Positions 25,223-34,184 of a stretch of 47,880 bases of DNA are shown one piece after another. Position numbers and translations under genes: made by a program. This DNA comes from Actinomycetota bacterium (GTDB lineage: Bacteria > Actinomycetota > Acidimicrobiia > Acidimicrobiales > JAMDDE01), in NCBI GenBank assembly GCA_023489235.1, contig JAMDDE010000040.1, positions 53,727-101,606 of the forward strand, written 5' to 3'. Positions within the stretch are counted from its first letter, which is position 1. The number at the start of each line of letters is the position of its first letter. The notes beneath the pieces were generated by a model. That model saw nothing but the letters and a program-made list of their open reading frames with translations. It did no database searches and was not told the origin of the DNA.

Positions 25223-26683
25223 ATGACAGGGAGGACGGATATTTCACCGTTTGGCGGTGGAAAAGAACTCAACCATGCTCTTGGAGATGGAGCGGAGATG
25301 AAACAGAGCTCCAATGCTGCCTCGTTATCACCGAAGCGGGTGATGGTTGTGGGGCTAGGAGCTTCTGGTCGAGCAGTGCTCTCCCGTCTGCTGAGTGAGC
25401 ACCGGGAAGTGGTAGTCATTGACGACTCCCTGCAGAGTTCCATTGTCGAAGCGATGCCTAGTAAGGGAGTTGAAGTGTATGTGCATCCTACTCCTGAGGA
25501 ACTCTCCACAGCACTGGAAGGTGTGTCCGAGATAGTGGTCAGTCCTGGAGTTCCTCCTCGTCATCCCCTCTTTGATCTGTTGAACAAAGTGGATAGTCAA
25601 CCAGAGGTAATCAGCGAACTCGAGTTTGCTTATAGACGTTCGAATGTACCTATCCTAGCGGTAACCGGCAGTAATGGGAAAACAACGGTTACTACTTTGA
25701 TAGATGAGATGCTTCGGGCTTCGGGGATAGCCTCTCTTGCAGCTGGTAATATTGGTTATCCTGCAACCTCTGCTGTTGCAGAGTCGTCAACCTTTGATTG
25801 GTTGGTATGCGAGGTTTCCTCGTTTCAGCTGTATTTCACCCGTTCCTTCAGGCCGGCTATTGCAGTTTGGTTGAATGTAACTGCAGATCATTTAGATTGG
25901 CATACCGATATGGATGAGTATGTAGCTGCCAAAGCTCGTGTATGGGCTAATCAAGGTACCTCGGATGTAGCTGTGGCCAATACCGATGATCCAGTGGTTA
26001 TGGCCCATCTCCCTCGTGGCAAGGGTAGATGTGTCACTTTTGGCTTGACCGAAGGAGACTACCATGTTGACGAGGGATTCTTGGTTGGACCAGGACGAGG
26101 GAGGATCGTAGCAATCGAGGATCTCAAACGAGGATTTCCTCATGATCTCTCCAATGCTCTTGCAGCGACAGCAGCAGCTGTAGAGGCTGGTGCATCGTTG
26201 AGCGCTGCTAGGGAGGTACTAATTCATTTCGAAGGACTACCTCATCGTCTTCAATTGGTTGGCGTGGTCGATGGCGTAGAGTACTTGGACGACTCCAAGG
26301 CTACAACCCCATCCGCTGTCCTGGCTGCCCTCCAAGGGTTGGACTCTGTTGTCCTTATAGCTGGTGGCAGGAACAAGGGACTGGATATGGGTGTCCTCGC
26401 AGAAGGTGCTTCGAAGTTACGAGCTGTGGTAGCTATTGGTGAGGCTGCTCCAGAGGTGTGCCAAGCATTGAGCACTATCCAATGCATAGGCCATGCCCAG
26501 AACATGAAAGAGGCAGTTGAACTGGCCAAGCACTTTGCGCGACCAGGAGACAAGGTTTTGTTATCCCCCGGTTGTGCTTCGTATGACTGGTACAGTTCCT
26601 ATGCCGAAAGAGGAGACGATTTCGCACGTTGTGTTAGAAGTCATATGACAACAAACAAAGGAGGTGTTCGTGGACGCTCCTAA
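25223..26683 (+). CDS. murD: UDP-MurNAc-L-alanine:D-glutamate ligase
   Basis: Adds D-Glu to UDP-MurNAc-Ala in the cytoplasm. A Rossmann-type N-domain (VMVVGLGASGRAV), the ATP loop VTGSNGKTTVTTL, NVTADHLDWH and DDSKATTPSA are all canonical MurD motifs. ATG 25223 lies 2 bases after mraY and gives 486 residues. ATG 25298 has a better-placed GGAG and gives an N-terminus nearer the family norm, so the first 25 residues are uncertain. The last 14 bases overlap the ftsW start. Confidence 0.93.
   Translation: MTGRTDISPFGGGKELNHALGDGAEMKQSSNAASLSPKRVMVVGLGASGRAVLSRLLSEHREVVVIDDSLQSSIVEAMPSKGVEVYVHPTPEELSTALEGVSEIVVSPGVPPRHPLFDLLNKVDSQPEVISELEFAYRRSNVPILAVTGSNGKTTVTTLIDEMLRASGIASLAAGNIGYPATSAVAESSTFDWLVCEVSSFQLYFTRSFRPAIAVWLNVTADHLDWHTDMDEYVAAKARVWANQGTSDVAVANTDDPVVMAHLPRGKGRCVTFGLTEGDYHVDEGFLVGPGRGRIVAIEDLKRGFPHDLSNALAATAAAVEAGASLSAAREVLIHFEGLPHRLQLVGVVDGVEYLDDSKATTPSAVLAALQGLDSVVLIAGGRNKGLDMGVLAEGASKLRAVVAIGEAAPEVCQALSTIQCIGHAQNMKEAVELAKHFARPGDKVLLSPGCASYDWYSSYAERGDDFARCVRSHMTTNKGGVRGRS
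26657..26664 (+). promoter_or_regulatory. Strong Shine-Dalgarno that fixes the ftsW start
   Basis: AAAGGAGG lies within the 3' end of murD, 5 bases before GTG 26670. An in-frame GTG at 26664 overlaps this site and is therefore unlikely to be the start. It is among the best ribosome sites in the cluster. Confidence 0.7.
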
Positions 26684-27869
26684 CCCTCATAGAGTAGTTA
26701 TCACCCCTCTGAAGGGTATCTTGATCGTCGTATCATTACTCTGTCTCATTGGGCTGGTCATGGTTCTTGCCTCTTCATCGGTTTCCTCCATAGCTCTCTA
26801 TCACTCACCGTGGGTTATCTTCATCTTGCAGGTGGTATGGATGCTCTTAGGAGCGGTCCTCTGCTTCATTGGCTATCGCATTGACTATCACTGGTGGAGA
26901 AAGTGGAGAGTTGTACTTCCTGGATTATGTCTGTTTGCCTTGACTGTGGTCCTGCTTCCTGGGATAGGGGTATCGGCTTACGGCTCCTCACGATGGGTAG
27001 GATTTGGCCCTGTCCGCATTCAACCTTCGGAAGCGATGAAGCTGGCAATGATTATTTTTGTCGCTGATTTGATTGCTCGCCGTGCCCATCAAGTGCATGT
27101 GGCAAAAAAGGTGCTCCTACCCGTGCTCTTGTTGCTGTTCGTTGCCTCTGTGCTGATCATGAAACAGCCGGATATGGGTACCACGATGGTTCTCTGGGCT
27201 ATTACTCTTGCTCTGCTCTTTGCTGGTGGAATACCAATGAAGACATTGGTCAAGTTGCTCGGAGTACTGGCAGTGCTCGGGGTGTTGCTTGCTTACTCCG
27301 ATCCTTACAGACGTGCTCGCTTGCTTTCCTTCATCAATCCGTGGGCCCATGCCAGTAGTTCTGGATATCAAGTTGTGCAATCCATTATAGGTATTGGAGC
27401 AGGGGGGACTGTTGGAGCAGGGCTTGGAGTGAGCTCCGATGCATGGGGATTCCTGCCCAATGCACATACTGACTTCATATTCGCTGTCATCGGGCATGAG
27501 ATGGGCTTCATTGGTGTTTTTGTAATTATTACTTTGTTCACTGCTTTTGGCTGGTACGGACTGAGGGTTGCTACTCGTGCACCGGACACCTTTGGACAAT
27601 TGCTTGCTGTTGGCATAACGGCTTGGATACTTAGTCAAGCGGTTATAAACATTGGGGCTACTGTCGGGTTGATGCCCGTGACGGGCATACCCCTACCGTT
27701 CGTTTCCTATGGGGGTTCTTCGTTGTCCATTGTCATGGCTGCAACTGGCATCTTGGCCAATATTGCTAAACAGGTAGAGAGGCAACCATCCCTCAGAGCA
27801 GCTTCCTTGACAAGGAGGCCTCGCTATGAGAAGTTCGTGCCTACATCCACGACAGTCAGTTTCCAATGA
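26670..27869 (+). CDS. ftsW: Septal peptidoglycan glycosyltransferase FtsW (SEDS family)
   Basis: About 399 residues with ten predicted membrane helices. SEDS signatures are present: SRWVGFGPVRIQPSE, NAHTDFIFAVIGHEMGF and GLMPVTGIPLPFVSYGGSS. It polymerises lipid II into glycan strands together with FtsI, whose gene is four positions upstream. The GTG start is set by the AAAGGAGG site; the gene overlaps murD by 14 bases. The C-terminal ~35 residues are a basic cytoplasmic tail. A 227-base repeat-containing spacer separates it from murG. Confidence 0.94.
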   Translation: MDAPNPHRVVITPLKGILIVVSLLCLIGLVMVLASSSVSSIALYHSPWVIFILQVVWMLLGAVLCFIGYRIDYHWWRKWRVVLPGLCLFALTVVLLPGIGVSAYGSSRWVGFGPVRIQPSEAMKLAMIIFVADLIARRAHQVHVAKKVLLPVLLLLFVASVLIMKQPDMGTTMVLWAITLALLFAGGIPMKTLVKLLGVLAVLGVLLAYSDPYRRARLLSFINPWAHASSSGYQVVQSIIGIGAGGTVGAGLGVSSDAWGFLPNAHTDFIFAVIGHEMGFIGVFVIITLFTAFGWYGLRVATRAPDTFGQLLAVGITAWILSQAVINIGATVGLMPVTGIPLPFVSYGGSSLSIVMAATGILANIAKQVERQPSLRAASLTRRPRYEKFVPTSTTVSFQ

Positions 27870-27897
27870 CGACCACGGTGTTTGGGCGTAGATACCG

Positions 27898-27994
27898 CAA
27901 GGCTGGACGTGCCGCCAGGCAGATTTGTGGTCAGATATACTCTCCACCTTGTCACTCTGCAGTACAAGGCTGGACTTGGTGCTAGGCAGATTTA
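27898..27994 (+). repeat. Imperfect ~30-base direct repeat, period 67, in the ftsW-murG spacer
   Basis: CAAGGCTGGACGTGCC and CAAGGCTGGACTTGGT begin matching units at 27898 and 27965; both continue into an AGGCAGATTT block. About 25 of 30 positions agree. The 227-base spacer (27870-28096) holds a 74-codon open frame across these repeats, but it resembles nothing known and is not called as a gene. Confidence 0.55.
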
Positions 27995-28096
27995 TTTGAA
28001 CGAGGTGGGTCTGCGAAGAAGAGCTTGGATAGCAGCAACGCGAGTAGAGGTGCAGTATGAACTATCGAAATTCCAAACAGCAATGGTACTCAATAT

Positions 28097-29335
28097 ATGG
28101 ATATAAAAAAGCATAAAAGACTATATACGTTGATTACCGGTGGGGGTACGGGGGGTCATGTCATGCCTGCATTGACTCTAGCCAGAGGATTAACTGAAGT
28201 CGGTATTCCTGCTGAATGCATTGAGCTTGTCGGGTCGCGCAACGGTCTTGATGCTACGTTGTTGGCTTCCTCGGAGTTTCGAATCCATCTGTTGCCCGGC
28301 AAAGGAATATCCAGGGACATAACTAAATGGAAAGAGAATGTCGTAGCAGTTGGTGGCCTTGGCATAGCCTATTTGCGCTCGCTGCTGCTCTTACTTGCTC
28401 AGCGTCCGTCTGTAGTGATATCCGTTGGCGGGTATGCCAGCCTGCCTTGCGCACTTGCTGCGGCCACTATGCGGATTCCTATCGTTCTAGTCAACGTGGA
28501 TGTGCGACCAGGGTTAGCCAATCGATTGATTGCTAGGCTCGCCCATCTATCTGTTACTGGTTATGATGACTCTGGTCTCCCTCGTGTGGTAGTCACTGGC
28601 GTGCCAGTTCGTCCAGAGGTAGCGGGTGTGCATAGAGACTTCCACTCGCGTGAAATGGCGCGAGTTGAACTCGGTTTACCCTCTGATACACCTCTCTTGG
28701 TTGCTTTCGGCGGTTCTTTGGGATCAAGACGGATCAACGAGGCCGTAGCTGGTTTTGTCGCTATGTCACCGAACGAGGAACTCCCTGCACTATCGATCTA
28801 TCACGTGGTGGGGAGGCGTGATTGGTCTTTGGTCAAGTCGTTTTTTGCTGCAACCAAGACAGGTGAGGATAGCTCTCCTTACTCAGAAGTTGAGCTCCCT
28901 ACAAGGGGTTCGAGTAATGACAGCCATTTGTCGATCACTCTGGATAGGGGAGGGGTGTTTTACAAGGCAACCGAGTACGAGGAACGCATGGCTCTGCTGT
29001 ACCAGGCTGCTGATTTAGTACTTTGCAGGGCAGGAGGTATGACCATTGCAGAGCTTGCGGTGGTGGGAGTGCCCGCAATCCTCGTCCCTTTGCCTGGGGC
29101 TCCATCCAATCATCAAGCTGCCAATGCCTCTGTGCTGGTTGATAGAGGTGCTGCAGTTCTCGTATCGGATGCAGAGCTGACTCCTGAGCGCCTCAGTAAG
29201 GAGGTGGGGAGTTTGATTGCTGATCCCAGGCGGTTGATGGAGATGGAGCACTTGGCTTTGAGTGCAGGCCATCCAGAGGCAACCAGAACGATAGTTGCAC
29301 TGTTGCAGGATCGAATCCCTTGGAGAGATGGATGA
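28097..29335 (+). CDS. murG: Lipid II synthase, MurG-type N-acetylglucosaminyltransferase
   Basis: A 412-residue GT28 glycosyltransferase adding GlcNAc to lipid I. GGGTGGHVMPA (15-25, His21) starts the N-domain; GGSLGS (~205-210), CRAGGMTIAEL (310-320, Glu320) and GAPSNHQAANA mark the UDP-GlcNAc site. Two oddities stand out. The acceptor-side HEQN/HE-N motif, normally followed by PGLAN, reads VNVDVRPGLAN (132-142). The protein is also ~50 residues longer than usual, with a Ser/Gly-rich insertion at ~252-285. It is the only candidate in the cluster, so it is probably the functional enzyme. Confidence 0.9.
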   Translation: MDIKKHKRLYTLITGGGTGGHVMPALTLARGLTEVGIPAECIELVGSRNGLDATLLASSEFRIHLLPGKGISRDITKWKENVVAVGGLGIAYLRSLLLLLAQRPSVVISVGGYASLPCALAAATMRIPIVLVNVDVRPGLANRLIARLAHLSVTGYDDSGLPRVVVTGVPVRPEVAGVHRDFHSREMARVELGLPSDTPLLVAFGGSLGSRRINEAVAGFVAMSPNEELPALSIYHVVGRRDWSLVKSFFAATKTGEDSSPYSEVELPTRGSSNDSHLSITLDRGGVFYKATEYEERMALLYQAADLVLCRAGGMTIAELAVVGVPAILVPLPGAPSNHQAANASVLVDRGAAVLVSDAELTPERLSKEVGSLIADPRRLMEMEHLALSAGHPEATRTIVALLQDRIPWRDG

Positions 29336-29530
29336 GAAGCATCGCACAGAGATCCATGCTTGGTGGTTGTTCTGAGCAAGGAGTGGGGACAGATGTATGA
29401 AAGTGACAGCGATGTACAGCTGCTCGAAGGTAACAGTAGGCGATTGTTTGATGATCTCCGCTTAAATCTTACTATTGACACGGTTAGTGGTTGTTAAACG
29501 CTTGGCGAGCGAGAAGGGAGGTTGGACAAG

Positions 29531-30964
29531 GTGTCCGAACCAGATCGACCAAAGCAAGATACCCCTAGGCCTCTTGCTCGGGATGACTTGGCTTTGCAGC
29601 TAAGTACATCGAGGAGAATACATGTAATTGGAGTTGGAGGAGCTGGCATGAGCTCTATAGCTGTAGTTCTTGCTGCTATGGGTCATATGGTATCTGGAAG
29701 TGACTTGAAGGAATCGCCGGCCTTTCGTCAACTTGCTTCGACGGGAGTTGAAGTGACCGTAGGGCATCGTAAGGAGAACATAGCTGAGGCAGACATGGTG
29801 ACTTACTCCACTGCCGTACCCGAGAGCAATGTAGAGCTCAAAGAGGCTCGTGAACGAGGTATAGCTGTATACTCCAGAGCAGAAATTTTGGCAGGCATTG
29901 CTCGTACGAGGCGCACCATTGCAGTTGCTGGTACCCATGGGAAAACCACTACCTCCTCCATGTTGGCCCTGATGCTCATGGAGGAGAACCTTTCTCCTTC
30001 TTTCATCATCGGTGGTGAGCTCAACGAGATAGGAGGAGGGGCTGTTTGGGATCGAGGAGAGTGGTTAGTAGTCGAAGCAGATGAGAGTGATGGCACTTTT
30101 CTTCATCTAGGATCAGAGATCGCCGTGGTCACCAATGTCCAAGCCGATCATTTGGATCGTTATGGCTCCTTGTCTGCCCTAGAGGATGCATTCGATGCAT
30201 TCTTGGGTTCAGCTCCTCATGGGGTTGCTGGAGCGGATGACCCAGTAGCGGTTTCTTTGGCCAAGAAACACCAGTCCAAGACTGCAGGGCTGAGCGAAGA
30301 GGCTTATCTGCATGCCGAACTTTTGCAAACTGGACGTGAAGGTTCCAGGGTGAAAGTCTGGGAGTCAACCAGGTATCTGGGGGAGCTCTCTCTGGCAGTA
30401 CCAGGTCTGCACAACGTGAGAAATGCCCTTGTAGCTGCAGCTGCAGCTTTGATGATTGGGGTCAGCTTCTCCTCGGTGGCACGAGCCCTGGAGCGCTTTA
30501 CAGGCGTAGCGAGACGCTTCGAGTTCAGAGGGGAGCAGAAAGGCATAGTCTTTGTAGATGACTATGCTCATCTACCTGCTGAAGTTGAGGCAGCACTTCA
30601 AACCGCTCGGAGCAGTGGATTCAAAAAAATTATAGCGGTGTTCCAACCCCATCGCTTTACCCGCATATCCACTCTCTGGCGTGAGTTCTCCCACAGTTTC
30701 GATGAGGCAGACGTTGTTTTGATCACGGACATATACGGAGCTGGAGAACCACCGATCCCAGGTGTCACAGGGAAGTTGATTGCAGATGCTGTGCGAGATA
30801 GTCTCTCACCTCCTAGCGAAAAGCCTGTTCTTTATCTGCCTGGTATGAGCGCACTAATAAATTACTTACTGGAGCTCCTTCAGCCAGGGGATCTCTGTTT
30901 GACCATGGGAGCGGGTGACATCACATCCTTGCCTGACGAACTGATGAGTCGCTTGGTTGAGTGA
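29531..30964 (+). CDS. murC: UDP-N-acetylmuramate:L-alanine ligase
   Basis: The first Mur ligase of the stem peptide. Motifs: HVIGVGGAGMSSIA (N-domain), VAGTHGKTTTSSM (ATP loop), VVEADESDGTFL, NVQADHLDRYG and VFVDDYAHLPAEV. The C-terminus MGAGDITSL is typical. I chose GTG 29531 because AAGGGAGG (29514-29521) lies 9 bases before it; TTG 29522 would abut that site. An ~195-base gap follows murG. murB, commonly next in actinobacterial clusters, is not present. Confidence 0.95.
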   Translation: MSEPDRPKQDTPRPLARDDLALQLSTSRRIHVIGVGGAGMSSIAVVLAAMGHMVSGSDLKESPAFRQLASTGVEVTVGHRKENIAEADMVTYSTAVPESNVELKEARERGIAVYSRAEILAGIARTRRTIAVAGTHGKTTTSSMLALMLMEENLSPSFIIGGELNEIGGGAVWDRGEWLVVEADESDGTFLHLGSEIAVVTNVQADHLDRYGSLSALEDAFDAFLGSAPHGVAGADDPVAVSLAKKHQSKTAGLSEEAYLHAELLQTGREGSRVKVWESTRYLGELSLAVPGLHNVRNALVAAAAALMIGVSFSSVARALERFTGVARRFEFRGEQKGIVFVDDYAHLPAEVEAALQTARSSGFKKIIAVFQPHRFTRISTLWREFSHSFDEADVVLITDIYGAGEPPIPGVTGKLIADAVRDSLSPPSEKPVLYLPGMSALINYLLELLQPGDLCLTMGAGDITSLPDELMSRLVE

Positions 30965-31145
30965 TCATGTTGAGTGACCACGAAGGATAGTTCTGGGATA
31001 GTAACAGAAGTTAAAACATATATATGATGAATTATTTGATTAGCAACCATGGAGGAGGCAGAATGCTGAAGGCATGTGAGCTCTTTGCTTTTCAGGTAGA
31101 TGGAGCAGTGCTTCTTCGAGAAAGCCGGATTTCATCCAAGCGAGT

Positions 31146-31260
31146 TCTTTGCTCTTCGAACGGTCTGACCGAAGGGCACCCTATACGGAGGAGCGATGGC
31201 ATCTTTGCTCCAGGTAACTTCGATCGAAGGGAAGGAGTACTCCATACGGAGGGGCCATGG
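31146..31260 (+). repeat. Imperfect tandem duplication covering the ftsQ ribosome site and start
   Basis: A unit beginning TCTTTGCTC (31146 and 31202), passing through CGAAGGG and ending TACGGAGGAGCGATGG (to 31199) or TACGGAGGGGCCATGG (to 31260), occurs twice with an offset of 56-61 bases. Each copy carries its own Shine-Dalgarno-like GGAGG and an ATG. The first ATG (31196) opens only 27 codons and overlaps ftsQ. A weaker third trace begins near 31082. The 292-base murC-ftsQ spacer contains nothing else that I can identify. Confidence 0.55.
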
Positions 31261-32045
31261 AGGTCGTGAACAGCTCTAGTCTCGCAAACCTCGATCCAAG
31301 AATTGCTGAACGGAGAAGATCGGTATACGAACAGGACAGCAAGAGACGCCGTTATCGTCTAGCAGCTGTTGCGACATTGTTGCTCATTGTTGCTGCTTCA
31401 GTGGGAGTCCTATACTCACCGTTGTTTTCTGCACGGACTGTAGTGATAGACGGAGCAAAAGGTAAATACTGGAGCTCGATCATGAGGGTTAGTGGATTGA
31501 GCAGTCATCCACCATTGATAGAGATCAATGCTCACAGTGTAGTTAGTCGATTGGACACCCTTCCTTATCTAGCCAGTGCCACTCTCCAGCGGCGGTGGCC
31601 TTCTACTGTCGTATTGACTGTAACTCAACGTGTTCCAGTGGCTGCAATTAGATATGCTAGTGGTCCATGGGCGACGGTTAGTAGTTCAGGAAGGATTATC
31701 GCACTGCATGGTTTGGCACCAAAGGGTCTTCCAGTCATATATGCATCTAAATCAGCTGATGTTTCTGTAGGTTCTCCGGTTGGCTCAGGGTTCAGTGCAG
31801 CTTTGTCGGTAGCTACAACGGTAGAGAGGGACAGGGTTGATAATGTGCAGGAGATTCACTTGACCAGTAACGGTGAGGTGCAGCTTGTTCTCAACCACCC
31901 GGCAGTTACTGTAGAGCTAGGCGGGGCTCATCACGTTCGAGCCAAGCTCACTGCGATCGAGACTTTAGAGAACTCTAATCTTTTAGTCAAGGGAGAGGTA
32001 GTAAATGTCTCTACTCCTTCTGTTCCGGTGTTGAGCTTTAGCTGA
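31257..32045 (+). CDS. ftsQ: Cell division protein FtsQ (DivIB-like)
   Basis: A 262-residue bitopic protein. The basic cytoplasmic head (RRRSVYEQDSKRRRYR) precedes a transmembrane helix (~34-53). A POTRA domain follows (~57-125: FSARTVVIDGA ... SSHPPLIEINAHSVVSRL ... LPYLASATLQRRWPSTVVL), then a beta domain. FtsQ scaffolds FtsL/FtsB and regulates septal synthesis. Position between murC and ftsZ supports the call. The ribosome site GGAGGGG lies 3 bases before the ATG, in the second copy of a local duplication. Confidence 0.9.
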   Translation: MEVVNSSSLANLDPRIAERRRSVYEQDSKRRRYRLAAVATLLLIVAASVGVLYSPLFSARTVVIDGAKGKYWSSIMRVSGLSSHPPLIEINAHSVVSRLDTLPYLASATLQRRWPSTVVLTVTQRVPVAAIRYASGPWATVSSSGRIIALHGLAPKGLPVIYASKSADVSVGSPVGSGFSAALSVATTVERDRVDNVQEIHLTSNGEVQLVLNHPAVTVELGGAHHVRAKLTAIETLENSNLLVKGEVVNVSTPSVPVLSFS

Positions 32046-32237
32046 GAGGTTTACTAGGTATATCAAGATCATTTGGAGGTTGAGGTAGTTTGAGTCTTTT
32101 GTGGAGAGGACGGAAACTAGTAAGGTCTGTATTCTATGTATGGGGGGATTGTCAGATAGCCGAAATTGTGCAAGGGAGAAGTTCTTAAGTCTCATGTTAA
32201 GCGATACAACTGCAGTGATAGAGGTAGGGGGAGTGAT

Positions 32238-33353
32238 GTGAGTAGTCAAACACAAAATTATGCGGCACAAAATTACATAGCTGTAATTAAAGTCGTTGGA
32301 GTGGGGGGTGGGGGAGTCAACGCGGTTAACCGGATGATCGAGGCTGGCTTGAAAGGGGTTGAGTTCATTGCAGTGAACACCGATGCCCAGGCTTTGTTGA
32401 TGAGCGATGCTGACATCAAGCTGGATATCGGCAGACAGCTGACCCGTGGATTGGGAGCAGGCAGTGATCCGGAAGTAGGAAGGCAAGCAGCAGAGGATCA
32501 CAGGTCAGAGATAGAAGAGGTTCTGAAAGGTGCAGACATGGTCTTCATCACTGCTGGCAAGGGTGGGGGAACCGGTACTGGAGGAGCTCCTGTCGTTGCC
32601 GAGATAGCCAAGAGCCTCGGAGCACTCACAATTGGTGTGGTCACTCGACCGTTCTCTTTCGAGGGCAGACGGCGATCGGTCCAAGCCGAACAAGGCATTC
32701 AGCGTCTGAAAGAAAAAGTGGATACCTTGATCATCATCCCCAACGATCGACTGCTGACTGTTTCCAACGACAAGACATCTATGGTCAACGCCTTCAAGAT
32801 TGCCGATGAGGTGTTGCTCCAAGGAGTTCAGGGCATTACCGATCTGATTACCGTTCCTGGAATAATTAATACGGATTTCGCTGATGTAAAGATGATCATG
32901 TCCAATGCCGGTACGGCAATCATGGGGATAGGCTCTGCAACTGGTGAAGGAAGAGCAGTGAATGCTGCTCGCAGTGCAATCACCAGTCCTTTGCTCGAGG
33001 CATCCATAGAAGGTGCTCGAGGCATCCTCTTGAACATAGCTGGAGGGTCAGACCTCGGATTATTCGAAGTGAACGAGGCTGCCGAGATAATTCACAGTGT
33101 CGCCCATCCCGATGCGAACATCATCTTCGGTAGCGTGATAGACGATGCCATGCAGGATGAGGTAAGGGTAACGGTCATTGCTGCTGGCTTCGAACGCTGG
33201 GAAGATGACAGGTCGTCCTCCGGAGGTAAGACGAAGGAGTCACCTAAGCCCACTACGGAATCTGCAGCTAAGTCGAGCTTGTTCGGTAAGGACTCCGAGG
33301 ATTTGGATGACTTGGAAGACGAGGATTTCGACGTACCATCGTTCTTGAAGTAG
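32238..33353 (+). CDS. ftsZ: Cell division GTPase FtsZ
   Basis: A 371-residue tubulin homologue that forms the Z ring. GTP-binding features: [13 protein letters not shown] (21-33), the tubulin signature [10 protein letters not shown] (109-118), and NDRL and NTDFADV (T7 synergy loop). After a Ser/Lys/Glu linker, the C-terminal peptide [11 protein letters not shown] is the contact point for SepF, encoded downstream. I chose GTG 32238 with GGGGGAG just upstream; the frame is open for 24 more codons, but these look non-coding. About 190 bases separate it from ftsQ, so a private promoter is likely. Confidence 0.96.
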   Translation: MSSQTQNYAAQNYIAVIKVVGVGGGGVNAVNRMIEAGLKGVEFIAVNTDAQALLMSDADIKLDIGRQLTRGLGAGSDPEVGRQAAEDHRSEIEEVLKGADMVFITAGKGGGTGTGGAPVVAEIAKSLGALTIGVVTRPFSFEGRRRSVQAEQGIQRLKEKVDTLIIIPNDRLLTVSNDKTSMVNAFKIADEVLLQGVQGITDLITVPGIINTDFADVKMIMSNAGTAIMGIGSATGEGRAVNAARSAITSPLLEASIEGARGILLNIAGGSDLGLFEVNEAAEIIHSVAHPDANIIFGSVIDDAMQDEVRVTVIAAGFERWEDDRSSSGGKTKESPKPTTESAAKSSLFGKDSEDLDDLEDEDFDVPSFLK

Positions 33354-33362
33354 CTGAGGTCA

Positions 33363-34097
33363 TTGTTCTCTTCTGCTGTGCAAGGTAGCATTGGGCAAGA
33401 TAGCACTGTACATTTCCTCTACGGTAACGGCTTGCATGCTTTGTGGACGGATCGTAGCTACGGTGACTTGAGTGATCAACGAGAGCTTGAAAAAATCTGT
33501 CCAACTAGGAGGTTGAGCTGGTTGAAGCAGATCCACTCCGGGAAGGTGTTGGTAGTGGAGCCTGGCCAAGTAGTGGAAGGCGCCGAAGCGGATGCCCTGG
33601 TTACGGCAGATCCTTGGAGTTGTTTGGCAATTAGAACAGCAGATTGTGCTCCAATAGCCTTGTTTTCTCCTGAAGGAATAGTCGCCGCGGTTCACGCTGG
33701 GTGGCGAGGTACATTAGCTGGGGTTATCCCTAATACAGTGGAGGTCATGCGATCCAAGGGATCCACTGAGATAGTCGCAGCAATAGGACCATGCATCCAT
33801 CTTGAATGTTACTCGTTTTCTACAGGAGATCTGGATCCTTTGATTGCGAAGTTTGGTAATGCGATCAAGGGTAGCGATAAAGGAGGGCAACCAGCACTTA
33901 ATTTGCCAGAATTGGTTGCACAAGCTTTGCAAAAGAGTGATGTGCAAGTGGGCATGGTCTCTAGCCGGTGCACTGGATGCGACAGTTCGTATTTTTCATA
34001 TCGAGTCAGGCGGGATAGCGCTCGTCAAGCTCTTTTGGTCTGGCGAGACCAAGGAACAGTCGATGACCAAGCGTGCTCCGCAAACTCCCGGCTCTAG
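33363..34097 (+). CDS. pgeF: Peptidoglycan editing factor, YfiH/laccase-domain family
   Basis: A 244-residue DUF152 protein. Motifs: LKQIHSGKV, ADALVT, TADCAPIALF (metal Cys), AVHAGWRGT (His) and AAIGPCIHLECY. E. coli PgeF removes L-Ser-containing stem-peptide precursors that MurC makes by mistake; other members have been described as polyphenol oxidases or purine nucleoside enzymes. The location after ftsZ is conserved in actinobacteria. TTG 33363 is the only convenient start, with GAGGT very close upstream, so the exact start is uncertain. Confidence 0.88.
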   Translation: MFSSAVQGSIGQDSTVHFLYGNGLHALWTDRSYGDLSDQRELEKICPTRRLSWLKQIHSGKVLVVEPGQVVEGAEADALVTADPWSCLAIRTADCAPIALFSPEGIVAAVHAGWRGTLAGVIPNTVEVMRSKGSTEIVAAIGPCIHLECYSFSTGDLDPLIAKFGNAIKGSDKGGQPALNLPELVAQALQKSDVQVGMVSSRCTGCDSSYFSYRVRRDSARQALLVWRDQGTVDDQACSANSRL

Positions 34098-34138
34098 CCG
34101 TGGGGAGGATGTCAACTAAATGGCGTTGTTGCGAATAC

Positions 34139-34178
34139 GATCTGCTGAAGATGGAGCTGATCTGCTGAATATGGAGCC
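34139..34178 (+). repeat. 20-base tandem repeat before yggS
   Basis: GATCTGCTGAAGATGGAGCT (34139-34158) is followed directly by GATCTGCTGAATATGGAGCC (34159-34178), with two differences. The unit contains a GGAG that could serve as the ribosome site for the TTG start 7 bases after the repeat. Confidence 0.75.
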
Positions 34179-34184
34179 GATAGT

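Noticed and set aside
27882-28106. 74-codon frame in the ftsW-murG spacer
   Set aside because: Runs across the imperfect repeats, overlaps the murG start and shows no recognisable domain.
30965-31256. Possible murB remnant between murC and ftsQ
   Set aside because: No murB-like motif in any frame; the spacer is explained better by local duplications.
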